DNA of 64,000 nucleotides, taken from DASQZK01 sp963732905 (GTDB taxonomy: Bacteria; Bacteroidota; Bacteroidia; Bacteroidales; GCA-2748055). Position 1 is the first letter of the stretch; each line of letters starts with the position of its first letter. The position numbers were made by a program, and so were the translations under genes. The stretch covers positions 62,001 through 126,000 of the forward strand of contig CAVTBM010000011.1 of assembly GCA_963732905.1 (NCBI GenBank). The letters run 5' to 3'. The notes under the pieces were generated by a model that was not told the origin of the DNA, did no database searches, and saw only the letters and a program-made list of their open reading frames with translations. Of this stretch, positions 26,589-35,341 are shown piece after piece.

Positions 26589-28046
26589 ATGGGCAGGGAA
26601 TTCCAGAAACGCAGCATATCGTTCGCCGGTATTGTGACGGGCATTTTACTTTTCTCCCTCTTTCTGATGGTCCCTTCAAGGATTCTTCATTTAACTCCCG
26701 TTTCTCAGAAGGCGATCGGGGTTGGGCTACTGATGATCATCCTGTGGGTAACTGAAGCCATCCCCATACCTGTCACCTCTCTGCTGCCGATAGTTTTGTT
26801 TCCCTTGCTGGGAGTATTGCCCCTGCAGGAAGCCCTGGAGCCATACGCCAGTCCGGTAATCATGCTGTTTTTCGGTGGTTTTGTCATAGCACTTGCCCTG
26901 GAGAAATATAACATTCACCGGCGGGTTGCCCTTAACCTCGTACACTGGACAGGCACCTCCCCTTCCCGAGTGATTGCAGGGTTCATGATAGCCACCGCAT
27001 TTCTGAGCATGTGGATCAGCAACACCTCAACTGCCGTCATCATGTTCCCGATAGGGATGTCGATCATCGGCATTGTTGAAAAGCAATACGGAAAAGACAG
27101 TCAGCTTCTCAGGCGGTTTGGCCTTGCACTTATGCTGGGGATAGCTTATGCCGCCAATATCGGGGGATCAGGCACACTGGTCGGCACACCCTCAAACGCT
27201 ATCCTTGTAGGGATGCTTCGCCAGATTTACAATATACGGTTGGATTTTGCACACTGGCTCATCATTGGAATGCCTCTGATCCTGATCATGACATGGCTGG
27301 CCTGGATCACTCTGACAAAGATATTTTATCCTCTCGGCAACAAACCACTTTCGACCGTGGGTGAATATGTCTCAAAAGAAGTAGCTAAACTTGGCAGGCC
27401 CGAAAGCAGTGAGAAAAGAGTAATCCTGGTATTCGGACTGACGGCTTTTTTCTGGATCTTCAGGGCGCAGATCAATAAGTTCCTGGGAACAATGGTACTG
27501 AGTGATTCCCTCATTGCCACGGGTTCGGCCATCCTGATGTTCGTAGTACCTGCTGCCGGGGAAAAAAGGGAAAGTCTTCTGGTCTGGCCCGATGCTGTCA
27601 ACCTTCCCTGGGGTATACTGCTTCTGTTCGGCGGAGGTTTGAGCCTGGCTCACGGATTATCGGAATCGGGCGTCATCGCTCTGATCGGTGACAGCATCCT
27701 CCGATTCAGGGATGTGCCACCAATCATTATCATGACGATAACCGTTGCTATCATGCTGGTACTTACCGAGCTCATAAGCGGAACCGCTCTCAGCTCTGTT
27801 CTTCTTCCGGTCATATTCGGAGTGGCAAACGGACTGCATCTGAGTCCTGTTGAACTGGCCGTACCGATGGTCCTGGTTGCCAACGGCGCCTTCATGATGC
27901 CTATGGGCACTCCTCCAAATGCCATTGTATTTGCCAGCGGATATCTGAAAATAAAAGACATGATACGTACCGGCTGGCTGATGAATGTATTCAGCATCAT
28001 CGTGGTAGTCATTCTGTCTCAGTTACTTCTGAAATTTTTGGTTTGA
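26589..28046 (+). CDS. SLC13/DASS-family sodium:dicarboxylate symporter
   Basis: The 485-residue protein has about 11-12 membrane helices and both paired signature motifs of the divalent anion:sodium symporter family: SNTSTAVIMFPIG in the first half and GAFMMPMGTPPNAIVFASG in the second, with TEAIPIPVTSLLPIVLFPLLG near the start. Length fits (INDY-type proteins are 450-550 residues). It should import C4-dicarboxylates or similar anions with Na+. It stands alone in a large upstream gap, and converges with the SMUG2 gene. Confidence 0.93.
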   Translation: MGREFQKRSISFAGIVTGILLFSLFLMVPSRILHLTPVSQKAIGVGLLMIILWVTEAIPIPVTSLLPIVLFPLLGVLPLQEALEPYASPVIMLFFGGFVIALALEKYNIHRRVALNLVHWTGTSPSRVIAGFMIATAFLSMWISNTSTAVIMFPIGMSIIGIVEKQYGKDSQLLRRFGLALMLGIAYAANIGGSGTLVGTPSNAILVGMLRQIYNIRLDFAHWLIIGMPLILIMTWLAWITLTKIFYPLGNKPLSTVGEYVSKEVAKLGRPESSEKRVILVFGLTAFFWIFRAQINKFLGTMVLSDSLIATGSAILMFVVPAAGEKRESLLVWPDAVNLPWGILLLFGGGLSLAHGLSESGVIALIGDSILRFRDVPPIIIMTITVAIMLVLTELISGTALSSVLLPVIFGVANGLHLSPVELAVPMVLVANGAFMMPMGTPPNAIVFASGYLKIKDMIRTGWLMNVFSIIVVVILSQLLLKFLV

Positions 28047-28074
28047 AAGTTTCGTTACAGATGAACATAGTGAC

Positions 28075-28108
28075 ACGCCAGGCTGATTCGTTTCATGAAT
28101 CTGGCGGC
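28075..28108. terminator. Possible shared hairpin between convergent genes
   Basis: CGCCAG...GATTC and GAATC...TGGCG form an imperfect stem with a small bulge between the stops of the transporter and the SMUG2-type gene. There is no strong T run, so it is only a weak terminator candidate. Confidence 0.3.
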
Positions 28109-28147
28109 GAAATAATTTTCACCCGGGCAGACAAACCGTTTTTAAGT

Positions 28148-28834
28148 TTATATTGAAAACCGTTGAAATGCAGTCAAATAATCATCGACGAATTCATCCA
28201 TCCGTTTGCGACGATACTGTACTACCCACCGGGGATGCGGCAGAGGTACGATCTCTTCGAACAACTTCAGACGGTCGTTAAGTTTTTTGAGAAAGGAATA
28301 ATTCTTTCCGTTACCAAGACAGAAACCAAAACGGTTGCTGATGTTCCATTCAAGCATCTTCCTTAGGGATGAAACGATGAAAGGTTCAGTCAGGCGCATC
28401 AGCTCCTTTGAGTCGTAATAGTTGTAATTGAGGCCGTTTTTGAGGAATCCGAGAGGGCTGACAGCACCGATGAAAAAATCGTGGTAAAACTGTCCGACAC
28501 CACCGTATGCCGAAATCATCTCATAAATAAAGCCCGCGGAGGCTTCAGACGTCTTTGGAAAAGGGTTGGCAATACCGCAGAAAACCTCCAGCTTAACCGG
28601 ATCGGTAAAGGGTATTCCGGTCACACCTGCCCCAAACCGACCCGGATTGATCCCCAGGATCAGGCGTCTGGGTTGATTATCATCATAAAATTTCCTGTAA
28701 AACAAGGACGTAAGAGTTTTCACCGTTTCCTCCCGGAATGGATTCATCACCTCGACCCCTTCAGGCAATACTGCAGTGAATTCCAGACTTTCATTAAAGG
28801 TAATGATCTTATCGGCCAGGGTTGAACCGGACAT
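28148..28834 (-). CDS. SMUG2-type (DUF4918) uracil-DNA glycosylase family protein
   Basis: A 228-residue protein with the two active-site loops of the SMUG1/SMUG2 branch: LGINPGRFGAGVTGIPFTDP (water-activating and base-binding loop) and PLPHPRWVVQYRRK (DNA-intercalating His-Pro loop). Members remove uracil or oxidised pyrimidines from DNA. Length and motif order match the DUF4918/SMUG2 family known from Bacteroidota. It is a single gene upstream of, but separate from, glnS. Confidence 0.9.
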   Translation of the reverse strand: MSGSTLADKIITFNESLEFTAVLPEGVEVMNPFREETVKTLTSLFYRKFYDDNQPRRLILGINPGRFGAGVTGIPFTDPVKLEVFCGIANPFPKTSEASAGFIYEMISAYGGVGQFYHDFFIGAVSPLGFLKNGLNYNYYDSKELMRLTEPFIVSSLRKMLEWNISNRFGFCLGNGKNYSFLKKLNDRLKLFEEIVPLPHPRWVVQYRRKRMDEFVDDYLTAFQRFSI

Positions 28835-28957
28835 TTCTTTCTGCTTAAGGGATTGACGGTTAAGGTTTCATAATGATAATGGCAAGGCATGTCTTACAGC
28901 CAGCCTGTGAAAACACGATAGATGTGATATGTCATTTTGTATACAGGTCTTTTCATC

Positions 28958-30664
28958 CTATTCTTTCCCGGCCATCTTCGCCCACGCATCTCTCAAAGGC
29001 ACGGTACGATTAAACACCGGTTTTTCAGGCGTCGAATCCGGGTCGACATTGAAATACCCCAGTCGCTGGAACTGAAAATGTGTCAAGGGTTCTGCCCCCT
29101 TCAAGCCGGGTTCGGCAAAACAATGATCCAGAACCTCGAGGGATCCGGCATTCAGGAAATCCTTGAAATCGATATCTTTATGTCCGTCCGGTTCCGGATC
29201 ACTGAATAGCCGGTCGTACAGCCTGACTTCAGCCTGAATTGCATGACGGGCCGACACCCAGTGGAGAGTGCCCTTCACTTTCCGGTTGGCCAATGGCGCA
29301 CCGCTCCTGGTCTCAGGATCATAAGTGCATCTTATTTCGGTGATATTTCCATCCTGATCTTTAACCACCCCTTCACATTTAATGATGTAAGCCGATTTCA
29401 GTCTTACCTCTCTTCCGGGGGCAAGCCTGAAGAATTTACCGGGGGGATTCTCCATGAAGTCCTCCCGCTCTATATAGATCTCACGGCTGAAAGGGATGGT
29501 TCTCATGCCCATGGACTCATCCTCAGGATTATTGACAGTCTCAAGCTCCTCCTCCCGGTCTTCGGGATAATTGATGATCACCAGTTTCACAGGGTTTAAC
29601 ACAGCCATCACACGGGCAGCTCTTTTATTCAGGTCTTCCCTCACCGAATATTCCAGCAGGCCAACATCGATGATACCGTCCACCTTGGTGACGCCGATGC
29701 GTTCGGCAAAATCGCGGATTGATTCCGGAGTAAAACCGCGTCTTCTGAGCCCTGAGATGGTCGGCATCCGGGGATCGTCCCATCCATTGACCAGTCCTTT
29801 TTGCACCAATTCGAGCAACTTGCGTTTACTCATAATGGTATAGCTGAGGTTCAGCCTGGCAAATTCGATCTGCCGCGGCCTGACATTTCCCGGTTCTGCC
29901 AGCTGGTCCAGAAACCAGTCGTACAACGGCCTGTGTACTTCGAATTCAAGCGTGCATATAGAATGGGTAATTCCTTCAATATAGTCACTCTGACCGTGGG
30001 CATAATCATACATGGGATAGATGCACCATTTGTCGCCGGTACGATGATGAGACTTGTGCATAATGCGGTACATTATGGGGTCACGCAGTTGCATATTCGG
30101 TGAGGCCATATCGATCTTGGCCCTGAGAATATGCGTTCCTTCCTGAAATTCACCCTTCTTCATCCTGACAAAAAGGTTGAGGTTTTCTTCCGGAGTACGG
30201 TTCCTGTTGGGACTGATCTCCCCGGGAATAGTGGGCGTACCCTTCTGTCCGGCAATTTCATCTGCACTCTGGTCATCAACGTAAGCCTTCCCCTCCCGGA
30301 TCATCTTCAGGGCCCATTCATATAACTGATCAAAATAATCGGATGCGTAAAACTCCTGTTCTCCCCAATCAAATCCAAGCCACCTGATGTCTTCCCTGAT
30401 CGAATCCACATATTCCACGTCTTCCTTCACAGGATTGGTATCATCGAACCGGAGGTTGGTTAGTCCGCCGAACTGCTCAGCTATACCGAAATCGATACAA
30501 ATAGCCTTGGCGTGACCAATATGAAGGTATCCGTTCGGTTCAGGCGGAAAACGGGTATGAACTTTCTTTTCATTCTTCCCCTGGCTTAGGTCCTCCTCAA
30601 CAATGGCTTCAATAAAATTCTGTGCTTTTTTTTCTGATTTGGATTCTTCCTGATTCATAGTCAT
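28958..30664 (-). CDS. glnS: Glutaminyl-tRNA synthetase
   Basis: The 568-residue class I synthetase has the HIGH motif at residues 48-51 (PPEPNGYLHIGHAKA) and the KMSKS-type loop as MSKRKL, with DDTNP and RFDDTNPVKEDVEYVDSI identifying the glutaminyl rather than glutamyl enzyme, and a C-terminal beta-barrel anticodon domain. E. coli GlnRS has 554 residues. It charges tRNA-Gln directly, so no GatCAB is needed for glutamine here. The tRNA-Gln(CTG) gene lies 8.4 kb away. Start MTMNQEES at 30664; two codons further in is also possible. Confidence 0.97.
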   Translation of the reverse strand: MTMNQEESKSEKKAQNFIEAIVEEDLSQGKNEKKVHTRFPPEPNGYLHIGHAKAICIDFGIAEQFGGLTNLRFDDTNPVKEDVEYVDSIREDIRWLGFDWGEQEFYASDYFDQLYEWALKMIREGKAYVDDQSADEIAGQKGTPTIPGEISPNRNRTPEENLNLFVRMKKGEFQEGTHILRAKIDMASPNMQLRDPIMYRIMHKSHHRTGDKWCIYPMYDYAHGQSDYIEGITHSICTLEFEVHRPLYDWFLDQLAEPGNVRPRQIEFARLNLSYTIMSKRKLLELVQKGLVNGWDDPRMPTISGLRRRGFTPESIRDFAERIGVTKVDGIIDVGLLEYSVREDLNKRAARVMAVLNPVKLVIINYPEDREEELETVNNPEDESMGMRTIPFSREIYIEREDFMENPPGKFFRLAPGREVRLKSAYIIKCEGVVKDQDGNITEIRCTYDPETRSGAPLANRKVKGTLHWVSARHAIQAEVRLYDRLFSDPEPDGHKDIDFKDFLNAGSLEVLDHCFAEPGLKGAEPLTHFQFQRLGYFNVDPDSTPEKPVFNRTVPLRDAWAKMAGKE

Positions 30665-30785
30665 CTGTAAATAAGTATTGTGTTTTATCCTGACACCTTC
30701 CCCAACGGGCCGTTTCCCGGCCTGATAATGGCAGGTCCTCGCGTTTTACGGTTCCGTCGACCCGGCCCTTCTCCCGGTTTTCATG

Positions 30786-30793
30786 CAAAAATA
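30786..30793 (-). promoter_or_regulatory. Candidate -7 element of glnS
   Basis: TATTTTTG on the minus strand matches TAnnTTTG and lies about 120 bases before the glnS start. No good -33 element is seen. Confidence 0.35.
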
Positions 30794-30878
30794 GAATGAA
30801 TTACAGAAAAAAACGATTTAAAAAATGGAATTAAATCTCAAAGCACCGTAACTTTCATGATCTTTTAAAGAACATACC

Positions 30879-31505
30879 ATGATCAAACGCCTTTTTCTTA
30901 TCCTGTTCCTCCTGCCCTCTGCGATCTTTCTGATCAATGCAAGGGACGGAAAACCCAACAAACAATTCACGGTCATATTCCTGAGTGATTACCAGGCCTG
31001 TAACTGCGAATGGCAATCTCCCGACAGCTCAATACGGTTCATCAAAGCCTGTACTCCCGATTTCACCTCCCAGCAACTATCCTGGACAGTCCGCAAACTG
31101 GTTATAGATGCTTTACGCGGACAGGGAGACTCCATTCCCGGCTTATGCATTCTGAACACCGGTCAATTAGACATTTCACTGGGGGTTCCTGAACCGAGGG
31201 TCATTCAAAACATTGAGAATATCCGGAAAGAACTGGCTGCCCGCAATATTCCCCTGATAGTTGTGGCTGCCCTGAATTTTACCGGAGAATCGGATTATAA
31301 CCGTCAGCTCACAGATCTGAACGCCCGGATCAGGACTTACTGTGATTCCACGGGCACCGGTTTTATGGATCCGAATATAGAACTGTCCGCTAACGGGATC
31401 CTTAATAAGGACTTCGTTGAAGAGGATTACCTCATCAATGCGGCCGGCTGTGAAAAGTGGAATAAAATGCTCAACGATTATCTTTCGGAATATGAAAAAA
31501 AGTAA
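30879..31505 (+). CDS. Secreted SGNH-hydrolase-like protein lacking the catalytic motifs
   Basis: A 208-residue protein with a signal peptide (residues 1-21) and an overall SGNH-like fold that parallels the next gene: LDISLGVPEPRVIQNIENI here against NDISLGIPVGRIFNNYKYL there. The block I serine (GDS/GNS) reads FLSDYQA, the block III GxND reads TGQLD, and the block V DxxH reads EEDYLINAAG with no histidine. It is therefore probably a non-catalytic paralogue that could bind a glycan or assist its neighbour. Its last 14 bases overlap the start of the downstream SGNH gene, so the two are translated together. Confidence 0.7.
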   Translation: MIKRLFLILFLLPSAIFLINARDGKPNKQFTVIFLSDYQACNCEWQSPDSSIRFIKACTPDFTSQQLSWTVRKLVIDALRGQGDSIPGLCILNTGQLDISLGVPEPRVIQNIENIRKELAARNIPLIVVAALNFTGESDYNRQLTDLNARIRTYCDSTGTGFMDPNIELSANGILNKDFVEEDYLINAAGCEKWNKMLNDYLSEYEKK

Positions 31506-32178
31506 AAAGTGGCCGGCTTTATGCCTGCTTTCCGTATTGTTTACGGTCTCATGCAATCGTGGAATGGTGAAAAATGAGGAGATGTGGCCCAAAGAGATCC
31601 ATTATTCCTATCTTGCCTCTGCACGAATTCACCGTATTATGAGTCATCAGCCGGCAAAGACAAAGATTGCGATGCTCGGAAATTCCATTACCGAGCTCGG
31701 AGGCGACTGGAACCGCTGGCTGGACCGGGATGATGTACTAAACTGTGGGCAGGGGGGATACACAACACAACAGTTCACATGGCTTCTCGATTCGTGTGTC
31801 ATTGTCTCCAAACCTGACTATTGTTTTATCATGGGAGGAATCAATGATATTTCACTTGGCATACCCGTTGGCCGGATATTTAATAACTACAAATACCTGA
31901 TCTCCAGGCTTACAAAAAGCCATATCCGGGTTATTGTGCAATCGACGCTGTACCAGGCGAACAACCCGGAGAATAACGCAAAGGTCAGGGAGCTAAACGG
32001 CCTGCTTATTGCCTGGTGTGACAAGCGCCGCATCCCTTTCATTGACCTGAATATGGAGATGTCGGGCGAAAATGGTTTAAACGCCGAGCTAACCGTCGAC
32101 GGAACCCATCTCACCGATTCAGGATATGTAGTATGGTCAGGCATCCTGAAGAAGTTTATTAAAAAGTCTTTCATCTGA
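31492..32178 (+). CDS. SGNH/GDSL-family hydrolase lipoprotein
   Basis: The start at ATG 31492 (MKKSKKWPALCLLSVLFTVSC) gives a signal peptide with a lipobox-like TVSC at about Cys21 and overlaps the preceding gene by 14 bases. The 228-residue product has block I GNSITELGG (nucleophile Ser), block III GGIND and block V DGTHLTDSG (Asp and His). It is a probable acetyl esterase or lipase-like enzyme acting outside the cytoplasm, plausibly on acetylated glycans because a GH5 glycosidase gene follows 42 bases later. Confidence 0.88.
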   Translation: MKKSKKWPALCLLSVLFTVSCNRGMVKNEEMWPKEIHYSYLASARIHRIMSHQPAKTKIAMLGNSITELGGDWNRWLDRDDVLNCGQGGYTTQQFTWLLDSCVIVSKPDYCFIMGGINDISLGIPVGRIFNNYKYLISRLTKSHIRVIVQSTLYQANNPENNAKVRELNGLLIAWCDKRRIPFIDLNMEMSGENGLNAELTVDGTHLTDSGYVVWSGILKKFIKKSFI

Positions 32179-32220
32179 GAAAGAAAAACCATTCATTTCA
32201 ACTTTTAAAAAACCAGGATC

Positions 32221-33348
32221 ATGAATAAACCGGGAATCCTGCTTACTTTCATCCTGCCGGCGTGCCTCATGCTGTCTGCCTATCCGCAGGACAAGGCATC
32301 CGAAAGACTGGAAACTTTTAAAAAGGGAGTCAACCTGTCGTGGCTGGAAAATTACTGGAATGGTACGGCAGAGAAACAGTACTCCGACTATATCAACATG
32401 GCCGATCTACCGGGTTACCGTAACGACATGGCGCTGATTGCGCAGCTCGGATTCAGTACCGTCAGGCTGCCGGTCTGCTTCGACAAATGGACATCCCCGG
32501 ATCCTCCCTATGCCATCCTTAAAACCGGCTATTTTGCATGCACTGATTCATTTATCAAATGGGCTGATGAGTTTCATCTCAACCTTATCATCGACAATCA
32601 CCATGGCAGCCTGGCCGATTCCAATGTAGTTGCTGAGTGTACCAGGATTGCCGCAATATGGCAACAGGTAGCCAGCCGGTACAAAAACACGAATCATGAT
32701 CATGTATTTTTTGAAATATATAACGAGCCTACCGGAATAAGCACATCCAACTGGAAACAGACCGCAGGGAAGCTGATACGGATAATCCGGTCGGTTGATC
32801 CCGGCAGAACCATCATCGCAGGAGGGGAAAACTGGAATTCGATACAGGGGCTGGAGGATATGGGAACACTCAACGCAGGGAATATTATCTACACCTTTCA
32901 TTTCTACGATCCGTTTCTCTTCACCCACCAGGGAGCGTCATGGGCAGGGGATGGCGTTTCGACCACCGGGATTCCCTATCCTTACTATGAACCCAAAATG
33001 CCGCCACTGGCAAAAACAGCCAAAGGAACCTGGGGCGAAAAACTCTACGAAGAATACAAAAATACAGGCAATAAGGAAGCCCTGCGCACCACACTGGAAG
33101 GTGTGAAGACATGGGCAGATGAACATGATGTGCCCATTTTCTGCGGTGAATGGGGATCATACAATGGATTTGCCGACCCGGTTAGCCGTTGCCATCATGC
33201 CACCGATGTAAGAAGCCTGCTCGATGAATACCATATCCCCTGGACATTCTGGGAGTGGGATCAGGGTTTCAGCTTCTTTAAGGGTAAACCGGCAATGAAG
33301 AATATTATTCCCTGTATGATCAACGCCTACGGTCTCAAGGGCCTGTAA
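32221..33348 (+). CDS. Secreted glycoside hydrolase family 5 (cellulase-like)
   Basis: The 375-residue enzyme has a signal peptide (cleavage near residue 21) and a GH5 TIM barrel: GVNLSWLENYW start, DLHS-like IIDNHHG, acid/base Glu169 in FEIYNEPTG and nucleophile Glu310 in CGEWGSYNG, then WTFWEWDQGF. It acts on beta-glucan or mannan-type chains in the periplasm or outside; the exact substrate is not predictable. It is the last gene of a three-gene set with the two SGNH proteins, which suggests joint attack on an acetylated polysaccharide. Confidence 0.92.
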   Translation: MNKPGILLTFILPACLMLSAYPQDKASERLETFKKGVNLSWLENYWNGTAEKQYSDYINMADLPGYRNDMALIAQLGFSTVRLPVCFDKWTSPDPPYAILKTGYFACTDSFIKWADEFHLNLIIDNHHGSLADSNVVAECTRIAAIWQQVASRYKNTNHDHVFFEIYNEPTGISTSNWKQTAGKLIRIIRSVDPGRTIIAGGENWNSIQGLEDMGTLNAGNIIYTFHFYDPFLFTHQGASWAGDGVSTTGIPYPYYEPKMPPLAKTAKGTWGEKLYEEYKNTGNKEALRTTLEGVKTWADEHDVPIFCGEWGSYNGFADPVSRCHHATDVRSLLDEYHIPWTFWEWDQGFSFFKGKPAMKNIIPCMINAYGLKGL

Positions 33349-33590
33349 TGAAGATGTAAGAAGTCGGACCGCTACCTGATTGAATGACATTGCCCTTTAT
33401 CTGGAATTTTCCGAATTCAGTACCGTTTGCTGCGCTTTTGTGATCCAATACCACAATCGCAAACCCACCTGTCGAAGTATTTTTAAAATCGCGTTTACTT
33501 GCTTACATTTTTGTAATATATTTCGGGATAAGTCATTTCTTCTCCTCTACCCTTCTTAACATTTTCTCTTCGTCGGTTGCCCGGTTAGGT
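33349..33590. other. Non-coding DNA after the GH5 gene
   Basis: No frame with a domain is seen. It leads into the dispersed repeat at 33591. Confidence 0.4.
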
Positions 33591-33820
33591 CAGGGCAGAG
33601 TAAGGGGCTTCGTTATTTTAAAGAAGTCTTTTCTTGAAAAGGGGCCCTCCCCCGCCTTCCAAACCGTCCGCCCTTTATGACTTTCACCCCCCGGATCTCA
33701 GCGTCCCCATTTCCACTTTTTGACCAAAAGTTATCAACTCACCCGAAATGATGATATTCGTTTTGATGAATGTCAGCTGAAATCATCATTTTTTTTGTCT
33801 CACTGCAAAAATATTTCAGT
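33591..33820. repeat. Dispersed repeat, copy 1 (about 230 bp)
   Basis: Shares long identical tracts with 49457-49699 and 60235-60477: AGTAAGGGGCTTCGTTATT, AAGAAGTCTTTTCTTGAA, a GGGGCCC...CCGCC stretch, AAAAGTTATCAACT and ATATTTCAG at the right end. Reading frames do not match between copies, so it looks non-coding. It directly precedes the tandem array. This copy lacks the GAAATAACAGGT end seen in the other two. Confidence 0.8.
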
Positions 33821-33880
33821 CCTTTTTAGTATAGGAACCTTCCGAACTCTTAACCATGGATGTAATTTTCCCGAGATGTT

Positions 33881-35265
33881 TCCGGGATTGTCGGGATAAT
33901 TCTTTTTCTTTTTCGTCTTGCGTACGTTCAATGAGGTCATTCCCACCATGGACAAAACCGTGGCTATGCTTGGGTTACCGCTCCGCGGTTCGGGGGAGTG
34001 ATTCCGGGGATTATTCTTTTTCCTTTTCGTCTTTGCGTCGTTCACCGGTCATAACCACCACGGGCAAAACCGTGGCTATGCGTGGGCTACCGCTCCGCGG
34101 TTCGGGGGGAGTGATTCCGGGGATTATTCTTTTTCCTTTTCGTCTTTGCGTCGTTCACCGGTCATAACCACCACGGGCAAAACCGTGGCTATGCGTGGGC
34201 TACCGCTCCGCGGTTCGGGGGGACTGGATTACCGGGATCATTCTTTTTCCTTTTCGTCTTTGCGTCGTTCACCGGTCATAACCACCACGGGCAAAACCGT
34301 GGCTATGCATGGGCTACCGCTCTGCGGTTCGGGGGACTGATTACCGGGATCATTCTTTTTCATTGTCGTCCCTGCGTCTTTCTTCGGTCATAACCACCAC
34401 GGGCAAAACCGTGGCTATGCGTGGGTTACCGCTCCGCGGTTCGGGGGACTGATTACCGGGATCATTCTTTTTCCTTTTCGTCCTTGCGTCTTTCTCCGGT
34501 CATAACCACCACGGACAAAACCGTGGCTATGCGTGGGCTACCGCTCTGCGGTTCGGGGGGACTGGATTACCGGGATCATTCTTTTTCCTTTTCGTCTTTG
34601 CGTCGTTCACCGGTCATAACCACCACGGGCAGAACCGTGGCTATGCGTGGGCTACCGCTCTGTGGTTCGGGGGGACTGATTACCGGGATCATTCTTTTTC
34701 CTTTTCGTCTTTGCGTCTTTCACCGGTCATAACCACCACGGGCAGAACCGTGGCTATGCGTGGGTTACCGCTCTGCGGTTCGGGGGAGCGATTACCGGGA
34801 TCATTCTTTTTCCTTTTCGTCTTTGCGTCGTTCACCGGTCATAACCACCACGGGCAGAACCGTGGCTATGCGTGGGCTACCGCTCCGTGGTTCGGGGGGA
34901 CTGGATTACCGGGATCATTCTTTTTCCTTTTCGTCTTTGCGTCGTTCACCGGTCATAACCACCACGGGCAAAACCGTGGCTATGCATGGGCTACCGCTCT
35001 GCGGTTCGGGGGTGTGATTCCGGGGATTATTCTTTTTCCTTTTCGTCTTTGCGTCATTCACCGGTCATAACCACCACGGGCAAAACCGTGGCTATGCGTG
35101 GGTTACCGCTCTGCGGTTCGGGGGTGTGATTCCGGGGATTATTCTTTTTCCTTTTCGTCTTTGCGTCATTCACCGGGCATAACCACCACGGACAAAACCG
35201 TGTCTATGCCTGGGTTACCGCTCCGCGGTTCGGGGAAGTGATTCCGGGGTCATTCTTTTTCCTTA
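33881..35265 (+). repeat. Tandem array of twelve 112-114 bp units with paired hairpins
   Basis: The anchor CAAAACCG (or CAGAACCG) recurs at 33953, 34065, 34178, 34292, 34404, 34516, 34630, 34743, 34855, 34969, 35081 and 35193. Each unit has a hairpin CCACGG-GCAAAA-CCGTGG, then about 13 bases, then a second hairpin ACCGC-TCC-GCGGT, then TCGGGGG, an ACCGGGATCATTC or TCCGGGGATTATTC segment and a T-rich tail CTTTTTCCTTTTCG. Unit length varies by 1-2 bases, so no constant reading frame exists and apparent ORFs here are artefacts. The array ends about 50 bases before the folB promoter. Confidence 0.9.
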
Positions 35266-35314
35266 ACCCATCTCCCTGACCTCCCTTCCTATCTCACCAT
35301 TCTATTCTTTTCAT

Positions 35315-35322
35315 TACCTTTG
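35315..35322 (+). promoter_or_regulatory. Candidate -7 element of folB
   Basis: TACCTTTG matches TAnnTTTG and lies 20 bases before the folB start, immediately downstream of the tandem array. Confidence 0.5.
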
Positions 35323-35341
35323 TAGCCAAACAAAAGAAACC

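Noticed and set aside
33856..35070. Five overlapping + strand open frames with repeats such as RSPVITTTGKTVAMRGLPL, looking like a repeat protein
   Set aside because: They come from the 112-114 bp tandem units read through in shifting frames. Unit length is not a multiple of three, so no constant repeat protein exists, and there is no signal or start context.
33881..35265. CRISPR array
   Set aside because: The whole unit repeats with only point changes; there are no unique spacers, repeat length is far beyond CRISPR size and no cas genes are near.
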